NCBI RefSeq assembly: GCF_020283565.1 | Contig: NC_060063.1 | Location: forward strand, 20,092,720 to 20,156,719 | DNA length: 64,000 nt | Direction of reading: 5' to 3' | Source: Trifolium pratense | Taxonomy: Eukaryota; Streptophyta; Magnoliopsida; Fabales; Fabaceae | Shown here: in pieces, positions 11,536 through 22,100 of the stretch | How the letters are laid out: every line of letters starts with the position of its first letter | Numbering within the stretch: the stretch's first letter is position 1 | Notes under the pieces: generated by a model | Databases searched by the model: none | What the model saw: only the letters and a program-made list of their open reading frames with translations | What the model was told of the DNA's origin: nothing | Made by a program: the position numbers and the translations under genes

Positions 11536-11960
11536 ATGATTGCTGATTTGATGAGACCTAACCAAGTTGGAAATCTTGGTCGAAAAAAGTATGTCTTTTT
11601 AGTTGTTGATGATTCCTCCAGATTTACTTGGGTAAATTTTATTAAAGAAAAATCAAATACTTTTAATGTCTTCAAAGACCTTTGTCAAACGCCTCCAAAG
11701 AGAGAAGGAGGGTATAATTATTAGGATCAAAAAGTGACCATCGGAAGGAATTTGAAACTGCTAAATTTTCTAACTTCTGCTCCTCTGAAGAATTAGTCAT
11801 GAGTTCTCATCTATCCTCTATGAGCTTTGGAAGGGGAGAAAACCAAATGTTAAATATTTCCATGTGTTTGGGAGTAAATGTCATATCTTGGCTAATAGAG
11901 AACAAAGACGAAAGATGAATCCCAAAAGTAATGGTAGGAATGGTGATCCTTTTGTTGTTG
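11536..11960 (+). pseudogene. Copia B: integrase core remnant
   Basis: GRKKYVFLVVDDSSRFTWVN is the catalytic-core signature of Copia integrase (YVFVVVDDFSRFTWV). After a frameshift the IKSDH.KEFE segment follows. Then, across an internal deletion, there are traces of the W.GRKPNVKYFHVFG and REQRRKMNPKS region near 11830-11930. The protein is broken by stops, shifts and at least one deletion. The HHCC zinc finger and most of the catalytic domain are absent, and no RT or RNase H follows. Confidence 0.7.
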
Positions 11961-13660
11961 TCAATGAATCTCATACTATGACATGTTTGTATCTTGAACA
12001 TATCAAAACCCCTAATGTCGAATCAAATGTTGTTACTCATGTTAAAGATTTTGTCAGTTCAAATGTTGTGGGTAGTGTTGGAACATCTGTCAGATGTACC
12101 TCTCAAGCTGTCAATCTAGTATGTATGTTGCTGTTGTTGATGACATTGTTGTTGAAATTGTGCATATGTCATCTTCCAAGGTTGTTGGTTCTGACACTTT
12201 GTCATCCCTCACTAAAGTTGTCGTTGAGTCCCCCAAAGGAACCTAACATAAGTCTAATGTCATATCGGATGTTGAAACATCCTGGACCAACCCGTTAGTG
12301 TTGTTGAAACCTGTTCTGCAATCCCCCAAACTGATGCTTATATGGTTCTGAGAGTCCTCAATCTAATAAGGTTGAAGATCAACTAATGGTGGTTTGGAGT
12401 ATTGATGTTTTGAATGTGGTAGAAGAAACTGATCTTGATGATCTTCCACTTGACCAAAGTTGTTGCTCAAAGTGTGACTAAAAAGAGAACTAGCATGGTA
12501 CGATTGTTTGGATGTGCATTCTGCTGAGAAGTATTATATGTGTTCAGATGTGTTATGATCATATGCGATAATGTGATGATCAAAGGTGATTACTACTATG
12601 GTAAGTGACTATTACAGACCTGTTTCTGAAACCTCTAGTTTGATGTTCTTATGTGATGACAATATATATATTGTTGAAGATGCTTTTGGTATATGTCTCT
12701 TGAGATTGGAACTGAATAATACTCATCTGTGTTGAATAACTTGTCTGTTCTGGTACGAGATGTTGTAACATCTGTCTCAACATCGTGTTATCTCAAGTGT
12801 TCCAACATTGTGTACAACATCTGTCACCAAAATGCCAGAATGTGGTTGACTATGAGCCAAATATTGAGGATGTTGTTCTGGGCATCATGTCACTTGACAG
12901 GAAGAAAGTTGACATCTCTTCTGTCCTCTTAGAGAATGTTTCATTCATTTTGAAGAAAATGTCTAGAAATAGAAATTTATGTTTTAAAGGAGATAATGTT
13001 ATGAGAAGCTGAATTTTTTGTGAGTATGTTTTTGACTATGAAGCAAAGCTACAACGTTTATGGTGAAGCTACCAATAACCTTTATGGGTGTAATCTATAA
13101 GAGTATTATGAGACAACTCTTTGAGATTGAAAGATCAGAAGCACTCCAAAGCCAAAAAGGGAGTGTCTTTGACTTCTGACTATAGATTTCTTTTGTCGGA
13201 CCACATGTTCCTAACATTGTTTTCTCTGTCGGTTGGTACATGTTGTTTCCAAGAACAATGTTTTCTCATGCTCTTGTCATGTTGTGGAAACAAGGGGAAA
13301 TGTCTATTTTATGAGTGTTAACTATGGAGGTTGATGTGATGAAGATGGTATAAGTTTATGCCTTATGACTTATGATCTTCATGTTATACTGTTGGAGTTT
13401 GGTTATGGTATTGTGGATAAAGGCTTGCATGTTCTCCGTATATTGTGTGGGCTAGGCCCTGGATTTCTAGCACCTTTGTGTGCATTATGGTATGTATTGT
13501 GTGCACTCTGAAGCGTTTGTCTGCTACCCTATGTTCTGATATGTATGATGTTTGTCAAAATTATGACCAAAAAGGTGGAGTAGTGTGTGTGTGGACAAAT
13601 GTGTGGACCGGTGTTCTCACATTTGGTGAAGTTGTTGTTCTTATGCTTCTATGCTCGTAT
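11961..13660 (+). other. Copia B internal region with scattered remnants
   Basis: Only short ORFs are present (for example 11864-12298 and 12785-13012). Residues such as NVVTHVKDF and NVVGSVGTSV echo the linker repeats at 9271-10374. No RT, RNase H or protease motif is visible on either strand. Confidence 0.4.
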
Positions 13661-13855
13661 TGAGGGGGAGTGTGAGTTATATATATGCATGTGTTGAGGG
13701 GGAGTAATGCTATCCAGGAGGAGTAGTAGTGTGTAGCTAGCCTAATAATGTGTTCTGATAGCTTATGCTCTGATAACGTGCTTGATGGTTGTGGGAGTGC
13801 TATGTTCTTGATGTGTGATGTCATGCCTGATGTCTAGACATCCTGATCTGATGTG

Positions 13856-14777
13856 TGAGAATTTATTTTTCTCAGTATGGGGGAGTTTATTTCTCCCCAT
13901 GTGGTTCTTTTGTGAGAGTTTAGTTCTCTCTGTTATGTAACTTGCACTTCTGATACTGCTATGGTACCTCTATGCCTCTGTTCTGTTGTTTAATGCACAC
14001 TGACTTTATTTGTCAGAATTTGTGGCTAAAAAGGGGGAGTAGTGATCTGTGATATGTAAGATCTATCTGCGTGATGTGTGGACAGATGTGCTGACATCTG
14101 GTGTGTATGTTGTTGCGGTTCTTTCTGCGATGTGTTAATCTTCTAGGCCTATGTCTGAGTGGAGTAAATGTTACCTTCAACTCTGTGTGATGTGTTGCAA
14201 GAATTCCAAAAAGCATTTAAATTTGTAGCATAGGGCATGATCATAATCATAGTCATAGAAATATGGATGATTCACCGTGCTTAGTCGTAATCATAGAAAT
14301 ATGGATGACTTTTATGCTTAGGATCACAGTCATAGAAATATGGGTGATTTGGGTCACATTCATAGCAATATGGGTGACTTAGTTAGTTACATTCATAGAA
14401 ATATGGGTAACTTGTACATGCTTATTTATGAATGCACACATGTGTGTCTACAACAACCATTAAGCGTTGATCACTCTGATTGAATGCTTCTGCTATTACA
14501 AGGATGTTGTAGTTCCTATGGTTGATTACATTGTATGCTTGTGCTCTGTCATGCACAAATTCAGGGGGAGTGGTAGTATGAATAAGTGACAAGTGTGATG
14601 CCAGATGCTGAGACATCTTGGCTTTATTCTCTGGTGGCTGGGAATTTATTTTTCCTAGTTCTATGTTTGTGGGAATTTATTTTTCCCTGGTGATCTTTTG
14701 TTGAATGGATGTACTCTGATTGTAGGAGTTTATTTCTCCTATCTTTGAATCCACTATGAGAGTTTATTTCTCTCTAT
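13856..14777 (+). other. Seven hairpins with a shared TTTATTT loop and differing complementary stems
   Basis: Stem pairs around a 7-nt loop: TGAGAA/TTCTCA (13856-13874), GGGGAG/CTCCCC (13880-13898), GAGAG/CTCTC (13914-13930, loop TTTAGTT), CTGGGAA/TTCCTAG (14638-14658, one G-U), GGGAA/TTCCC (14671-14687), TAGGAG/CTCCTA (14723-14741) and AGAGAG/CTCTCT (14759-14777). The 5' arm is mainly purine and the 3' arm mainly pyrimidine each time. The loop is constant while both stem arms change together. A decayed relative (GAGAATTTATATCTGTC) is near 9741. Function is unknown. Confidence 0.75.
14251..14412 (+). repeat. Five-copy minisatellite, unit TCATAGAAATATGG(A/G)TGA
   Basis: Copies begin near 14253, 14291, 14330, 14360 and 14393 with spacings of 30-39 bp. 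The core TCATAGAAATATGG is nearly invariant and the spacers vary. It lies between the two hairpin groups of Copia B. Confidence 0.8.
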
Positions 14778-14960
14778 CTGCTCTGTGAGGCTATATGTGT
14801 TTATTCCTGCTATTGCATGCCTCTGATGCTACTTACCTCTCTTGGAAGTAGTCTTACTATGTGTTACTTTCTTTCCTAGTTGTGTGATCATGTTGACTCG
14901 AAGGAAAGGTAATACTGTATCTCTCTATATACTGGTCTAATATTGTTTTAGCCAAAATTT

Positions 14961-14975
14961 GCCAAAGGGGGAGAT
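14961..14975 (+). promoter_or_regulatory. Copia B polypurine tract
   Basis: GCCAAAGGGGGAGAT immediately precedes the 3' LTR, the standard plus-strand primer for Copia reverse transcription. Confidence 0.9.
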
Positions 14976-16148
14976 TGTTGCGTTTTTGTATGTTGGCTAC
15001 ATTTTGCAAAAACATCTTTTAGCCAAGTGTTGAGACATATGTGCTTACGCCAAGTGTTGCGACAGATGTAACAACACTTGTATGTCTGATTGTTCGCGCC
15101 AGCTAGCGTTTTTATTTTCTACTAAATCTTTCGAAGATTTGATTGAAGAATTGTTTCGTGGTTTCTTACTCAACAAGGCGCACGTGATCAATGTGTTTCA
15201 GAAGGCAGCTGAACCCTAGTTCTATTTTCTAAAGGAATAAAATAACTTTTAGAAAATATAATATTTGTTTCAAAAATATATCTTGTGAAGATTGCTGCAG
15301 AAAATATAAAAGATTTATTTCAAATAAATCTTTGTGCTTCCAGAAGATTAGAAGATTTAAATTTAAAATATATTTACAACAAATATATTTATGGGAGGAA
15401 TATTTGATGCAAATAAAGATTTGGTAAAAATATATATTTTGCATCTAAAAGATTTATTGGAGCTGAAGCATTATGAAAAGCCCACGAGGCTCTGCTATTT
15501 AAAGGGTGCTGCTAACCCTTATTATTCACCGAAACTTGAAGCTAAAATAGAATATCAAAGATGTAGTCTTTTAAGGGTTTCGTGTCTTTAAGCCACTCTC
15601 TAGGAGAGTTGGTGTAAAGTGAACCACTCGGGTTGTGAGATGGTCACTATGTCCTCACTCAGAAACCTGTAGGTAATGAGTTGAGAATTGTACTTGGAGG
15701 AAGCTTTTAAGCAACTCCAAATTGTGAACTTAGTCGTTGGCTAGGTGGTGATGTTATTGAAGTGTGTCGACTTCATCTTTGTCAAGGAGAGTGTCTCCAT
15801 TCTGTTGTTATTGAAATCCTTACTGGTTGTAAGGTTGAGGGGAGTGAGACGGGGTCTCATATCTAGGAGTTCCTAGGTAGAAGTGTCATTGGGTAGGGAT
15901 TAAGTGAGGAGTTGTAAACGGGGGAGTTTAGCTCCGAATTAATACTGCTGATAGTGAATTTCCTCCTGGATTGGTATCCCCCAGATTAGGCTGTTAGGCT
16001 GAACTGGGTTAACAATTATGTGTGTCGTTTATGCTTTTCAGTATATGTTTTTAATGCTCTGTTTTATTGTTCTTACTGCTAAGATAAGTGTTGCGACAAG
16101 TGTCTGCACATCGTGGACAACACTTGTCTACTGTGTACCAGAATTTCA
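14976..16148 (+). repeat. Copia B 3' LTR (1173 bp)
   Basis: It runs from TGTTGCGTTTTTG to ACCAGAATTTCA, followed by the CAATT target duplication. Same length as the 5' LTR. Confidence 0.95.
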
Positions 16149-19100
16149 CAATTGAACCAAAGCGAACGGCATGCACTTTTATCTCGCAGTTAGGATGATT
16201 TTTATGCTCAAAACCGAACCAAACCGCACCGCTAGCAACCCTTCAACTGGTTAAGCTAGTTGGCTAAAGGTTTTGGAGTTGGAGGTTCAGAGTTCAAATC
16301 CTGGCAGGGGGAAAAAACTAACATAACATTATAATACTAACTACTAACAATTTGGTTATCATAAAAAAATAATAAAGGAGTTAGGATTCGTTGACACTAG
16401 GTGTCAAATTAAACTTTAATGCCAAATCTAAGATGTCCATTTTTTTTATGGTACATGCTAAAATGTCCATTTTATTTGATCTAAAGGTCGATAATTATTC
16501 ATTAAAAAAATCACTTGAACTTCTCTTAATCTTGCTGCAACAAATATATTTGTTATATTAAAAAAATCTGAAATTCTTTTTATGTCAACATCATATCATA
16601 TTTTATAAAAGAACTTTATTGCTATTGTAAATTGCCACACTTTTTATTATAATTAATCATAAGTAAAAATGTTTTGGCTTTAACAAATTGTTAGTTGATT
16701 CAGTGGTGATTTCAATTTATATATAGCTTGGTTGTTGGTTGTTTGGATTAGTGAACTCATAAGGTACTGTTGAAAGTTTCATATGACTTTAGCATTAGTT
16801 ATATTTTGTCTATACCTAATAATGTTAATATTGGTATGATGAAACTTAACCTCTTCAATTATATATTAATAAAGGAGTTAGGAAGGGTGGGATGAGTAGT
16901 TCAACTTAGGGGTGATCGTATTCGAACAAATCCAAAAGTAAAACCGCAAACCGAACCAATCCAAACCAAAACCGCAAAAAACTGCATTTAATTTTAACCA
17001 CACGGATCATTTTTCTTCTAAACCGTACAGTTTGGTTTGGTTTGTGGTTTTCATTTAAGAAAACCGAACCAAACCGCAATACTTAACTTAACTCTATCAA
17101 CTATTAGCAATCAACCCAAATTGAGTCCATAAAATAGTAGGCTGTCAAAATATATCATTTCACGCACCCAGAACTATACTATTGGTATTAAAAATAAGTT
17201 ATTATGTATATGCATATTTTATCATGTAAACAATAAAATAAATTAAAATTTCATATGTTTATTCTGTAACAAGTTGGAAATATTGTCATATTTTTTATAT
17301 CGTGATAAACCGCACAAACCGAACCAACCTAACTGCATTGGTTTGGTTTGGTTTGGATGACTTTTTAAAAACCAATTGAACCAAAGCGAACGACATGCAT
17401 TTTTATCTCGCGGTTAGGATGACTTTTATGCTCAAAACCGAACCAAACCGCACCGCTAGCAACCCTTCAACTGGTTAAGCTAGTTGGCTAAAGGTTTTGG
17501 AGTTGGAGGTTCAGAGTTCAAATCCTGGCAGGGGAAAAAATTAACATAACATTATAATACTAATTACTAACAATTTGGTTATCATAAAAAAATAATAAAG
17601 GAGTTAGGATTCGTTGACACTAGGTGTCAAATTAAACTTTAATGCCAAATCTAAGATGTCCATTTTTTTTATGGTACATGCTAAAATGTCCATTTTATTT
17701 GATCTAAAGGTCGATAATTATTCATTAAAAAAATCACTTGAACTTCTCTTAATCTTGCTGCAACAAATATATTTGTTATATTAAAAAAATCTGAAATTCT
17801 TTTTATGTCAACATCATATCATATTTTATAAAAGAACTTTATTGCTATTGTAAATTGCCACACTTTTTATTATAATTAATCATAAGTAAAAATGTTTTGG
17901 CTTTAACAAATTGTTAGTTGATTCAGTGGTGATTTCAATTTATATATAGTTTGGTTGTTGGTTGTTTGGATTAGTGAACTCATAAGGTACTGTTGAAAGT
18001 TTCATATGACTTTAGCATTAGTTATATTTTGTCTATACCTAATAATGTTAATATTGGTATGATGAAACTTAACCTCTTCAATTATATTTTAATAAAGGAG
18101 TTAGGAGGGGTGGGATGAGTAGTTGAACTTAGGGGTGATCGTATTCGAACAAATCCAAAAGTAAAACCGCAAACCGAACTAATCCAAACCAAAACCGCAA
18201 AAAACCGCATTTAGTTTTAACCACACGGATCATTTTTCTTCTAAACCCTACAGTTTGGTTTGGTTGCGGTTTCATTTAAGAAAACCGAACCAAACCGCAA
18301 TACTTAACTTAACTCTATCAACTATTAGCAATCAACCCAAATTGAGTCTATAAAATAGTAGGCTGTCAAAATATATCATTTCACGCACCCAGAACTATAC
18401 TATTGGTATTAAAAATAAGTTATTATGTATATGCATATTTTATCATGTAAACAATAAAATAAATTAAAATTTCATATGTTTATTTTGTAACAAGTTGGAA
18501 ATATTGTCATATTTTTTATATCGTGATAAACCGCACAAACCGAACCAACCTAACTGCATTGGTTTGGTTTGGTTTGGATGACTTTTTTAAAACCAATTGA
18601 ACCAAAGCGAACGACATGCATTTTTATCTCGCGGTTAGGATGACTTTTATGCTCAAAACCGAACCAAACCGCACCGCTAGCAACCCTTCAACTGGTTAAG
18701 CTAGTTGGCTAAAGGTTTATGAGTTGGAGGTTCAGAGTTCAAATCCTGGCAGGGGAAAAAATTAACATAACATTATAATACTAATTACTAACAATTTGGT
18801 TATCATAAAAAAATAATAAAGGAGTTAGGATTCGTTGACACTAGGTGTCAAATTAAACTTTAATGCCAAATCTAAGATGTCCATTTTTTTTATGGTACAT
18901 GCTAAAATGTCCATTTTATTTGATCTAAAGGTCGATAATTATTCATTAAAAAAAATCACTTGAACTTCTCTTAATCTTGCTGCAACAAATATATTTGTTA
19001 TATTAAAAAAATCTGAAATTCTTTTTATGTCAACATCATATCATATTTTATAAAAGAACTTTATTGCTATTGTAAATTGCCACACTTTTTATTATAATTA

Positions 19101-22100
19101 ATCATAAGTAAAAATGTTTTGGCTTTAACAAATTGTTAGTTGATTCAGTGGTGATTTCAATTTATATATAGTTTGGTTGTTGGTTGTTTGGATTAGTGAA
19201 CTCATAAGGTACAGTTGAAAGTTTCATATGACTTTAGCATTAGTTATATTTTGTCTATACCTAATAATGTTAATATTGGTATGATGAAACTTAACCTCTT
19301 CAATTATATTTTAATAAAGGAGTTAGGAGGGGTGGGATGAGTAGTTCAACTTAGGGGTGATCGTATTCGAACAAATCCAAAAGTAAAACCGCAAACCGAA
19401 CCAATCCAAACCAAAACCGCAAAAAACCGCATTTAGTTTTAACCACACGGATCATTTTTCTTCTAAACCCTACAGTTTGGTTTGGTTGCGGTTTTCATTT
19501 AAGAAAACCGAACCAAACCGCAATACTTAACTTAACTCTATCAACTATTAGCAATCAACCCAAATTGAGTCTATAAAATAGTAGGCTGTCAAAATATATC
19601 ATTTCACGCACCCAGAACTATACTATTGGTATTAAAAATAAGTTATTATGTATATGCATATTTTATCATGTAAACAATAAAATAAATTAAAATTTCATAT
19701 GTTTATTTTGTAACAAGTTGGAAATATTGTCATATTTTTTATATCGTGATAAACCGCACAAACCGAACCAACCTAACTGCATTGGTTTGGTTTGGTTTGG
19801 ATGACTTTTTTAAAACCAATTGAACCAAAGCGAACGACATGCATTTTTATCTCGCGGTTAGGATGACTTTTATGCTCAAAACCGAACCAAACCGCACCGC
19901 TAGCAACCCTTCAACTGGTTAAGCTAGTTGGCTAAAGGTTTATGAGTTGGAGGTTCAGAGTTCAAATCCTGGCAGGGGAAAAAATTAACATAACATTATA
20001 ATACTAATTACTAACAATTTGGTTATCATAAAAAAATAATAAAGGAGTTAGGATTCGTTGACACTAGGTGTCAAATTAAACTTTAATGCCAAATCTAAGA
20101 TGTCCATTTTTTTTATGGTACATGCTAAAATGTCCATTTTATTTGATCTAAAGGTCGATAATTATTCATTAAAAAAATCACTTGAACTTCTCTTAATCTT
20201 GCTGCAACAAATATATTTGTTATATTAAAAAAATCTGAAATTCTTTTTATGTCAACATCATATCATATTTTATAAAAGAACTTTATTGCTATTGTAAATT
20301 GCCACACTTTTTATTATAATTAATCATAAGTAAAAATGTTTTGGCTTTAACAAATTGTTAGTTGATTCAGTGGTGATTTCAATTTATATATAGTTTGGTT
20401 GTTGGTTGTTTGGATTAGTGAACTCATAAGGTACAGTTGAAAGTTTCATATGACTTTAGCATTAGTTATATTTTGTCTATACCTAACAATGTTAATATTG
20501 GTATGATGAAACTTAACCTCTTCAATTATATTTTAATAAAGGAGTTAGGAGGGGTGGGATGAGTAGTTCAACTTAGGGGTGATCGTATTCGAACAAATCC
20601 AAAAGTAAAACCGCAAACCGAACCAATCCAAACCAAAACCGCAAAAAACCGCATTTAGTTTTAACCACACGGATCATTTTTCTTCTAAACCCTACAGTTT
20701 GGTTTGGTTGCGGTTTTCATTTAAGAAAACCGAACCAAACCGCAATACTTAACTTAACTCTATCAACTATTAGCAATCAACCCAAATTGAGTCTATAAAA
20801 TAGTAGGCTGTCAAAATATATCATTTCACGCACCCAGAACTATACTATTGGTATTAAAAATAAGTTATTATGTATATGCATATTTTATCATGTAAACAAT
20901 AAAATAAATTAAAATTTCATATGTTTATTTTGTAACAAGTTGGAAATATTGTCATATTTTTTATATCGTGATAAACCGCACAAACCGAACCAACCTAACT
21001 GCATTGGTTTGGTTTGGTTTGGATGACTTTTTTAAAACCAATTGAACCAAAGCGAACGACATGCATTTTTATCTCGCGGTTAGGATGACTTTTATGCTCA
21101 AAACCGAACCAAACCGCACCGCTAGCAACCCTTCAACTGGTTAAGCTAGTTGGCTAAAGGTTTATGAGTTGGAGGTTCAGAGTTCAAATCCTGGCAGGGG
21201 AAAAAATTAACATAACATTATAATACTAATTACTAACAATTTGGTTATCATAAAAAAATAATAAAGGAGTTAGGATTCGTTGACACTAGGTGTCAAATTA
21301 AACTTTAATGCCAAATCTAAGATGTCCATTTTTTTTATGGTACATGCTAAAATGTCCATTTTATTTGATCTAAAGGTCGATAATTATTCATTAAAAAAAT
21401 CACTTGAACTTCTCTTAATCTTGCTGCAACAAATATATTTGTTATATTAAAAAAATCTGAAATTCTTTTTATGTCAACATCATATCATATTTTATAAAAG
21501 AACTTTATTGCTATTGTAAATTGCCACACTTTTTATTATAATTAATCATAAGTAAAAATGTTTTGGCTTTAACAAATTGTTAGTTGATTCAGTGGTGATT
21601 TCAATTTATATATAGTTTGGTTGTTGGTTGTTTGGATTAGTGAACTCATAAGGTACAGTTGAAAGTTTCATATGACTTTAGCATTAGTTATATTTTGTCT
21701 ATACCTAATAATGTTAATATTGGTATGATGAAACTTAACCTCTTCAATTATATTTTAATAAAGGAGTTAGGAGGGGTGGGATGAGTAGTTCAACTTAGGG
21801 GTGATCGTATTCGAACAAATCCAAAAGTAAAACCGCAAACCGAACCAATCCAAACCAAAACCGCAAAAAACCGCATTTAGTTTTAACCACACGGATCATT
21901 TTTCTTCTAAACCCTACAGTTTGGTTTGGTTGCGGTTTTCATTTAAGAAAACCGAACCAAACCGCAATACTTAACTTAACTCTATCAACTATTAGCAATC
22001 AACCCAAATTGAGTCTATAAAATAGTAGGCTGTCAAAATATATCATTTCACGCACCCAGAACTATACTATTGGTATTAAAAATAAGTTATTATGTATATG

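Larger units (their letters stand above)
13661..14975 (+). other. Copia B 3' region: purine tracts, minisatellite and hairpins
   Basis: This non-coding stretch is packed with repeated signals. GGGGGAG occurs at 13664, 13698, 13879, 14033, 14564 and 14967, the last being the PPT. A five-copy minisatellite lies at 14251-14412. Seven hairpins with a TTTATTT-type loop lie at 13856-13930 and 14638-14777. The region behaves like a structured 3' untranslated region rather than coding DNA. Confidence 0.7.
6992..16148 (+). mobile_element. Copia B: complete LTR retrotransposon, 9157 bp, coding region decayed
   Basis: Two 1173-bp LTRs, a PBS, a PPT and a 5-bp target duplication (CAATT at 6987-6991 and 16149-16153) delimit one insertion in the hAT-like part of a tandem-repeat monomer. 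I count about seven substitutions between the LTRs (0.6%), so insertion was recent. Yet the 6.8-kb interior has no ORF above about 145 codons. It holds only scraps of integrase, duplicated env-like domain pieces and a long repeat-rich 3' region. Family relations (LTR and PPT style, env-like pieces) point to SIRE/Maximus-type Copia. It must have been mobilised by proteins from another element. Confidence 0.9.

Noticed and set aside
7245..15591. Paired identical ORFs at 7245/15229 and 7407/15391
   Set aside because: They are the same LTR sequence present twice; LTR similarity, not coding constraint, explains them.
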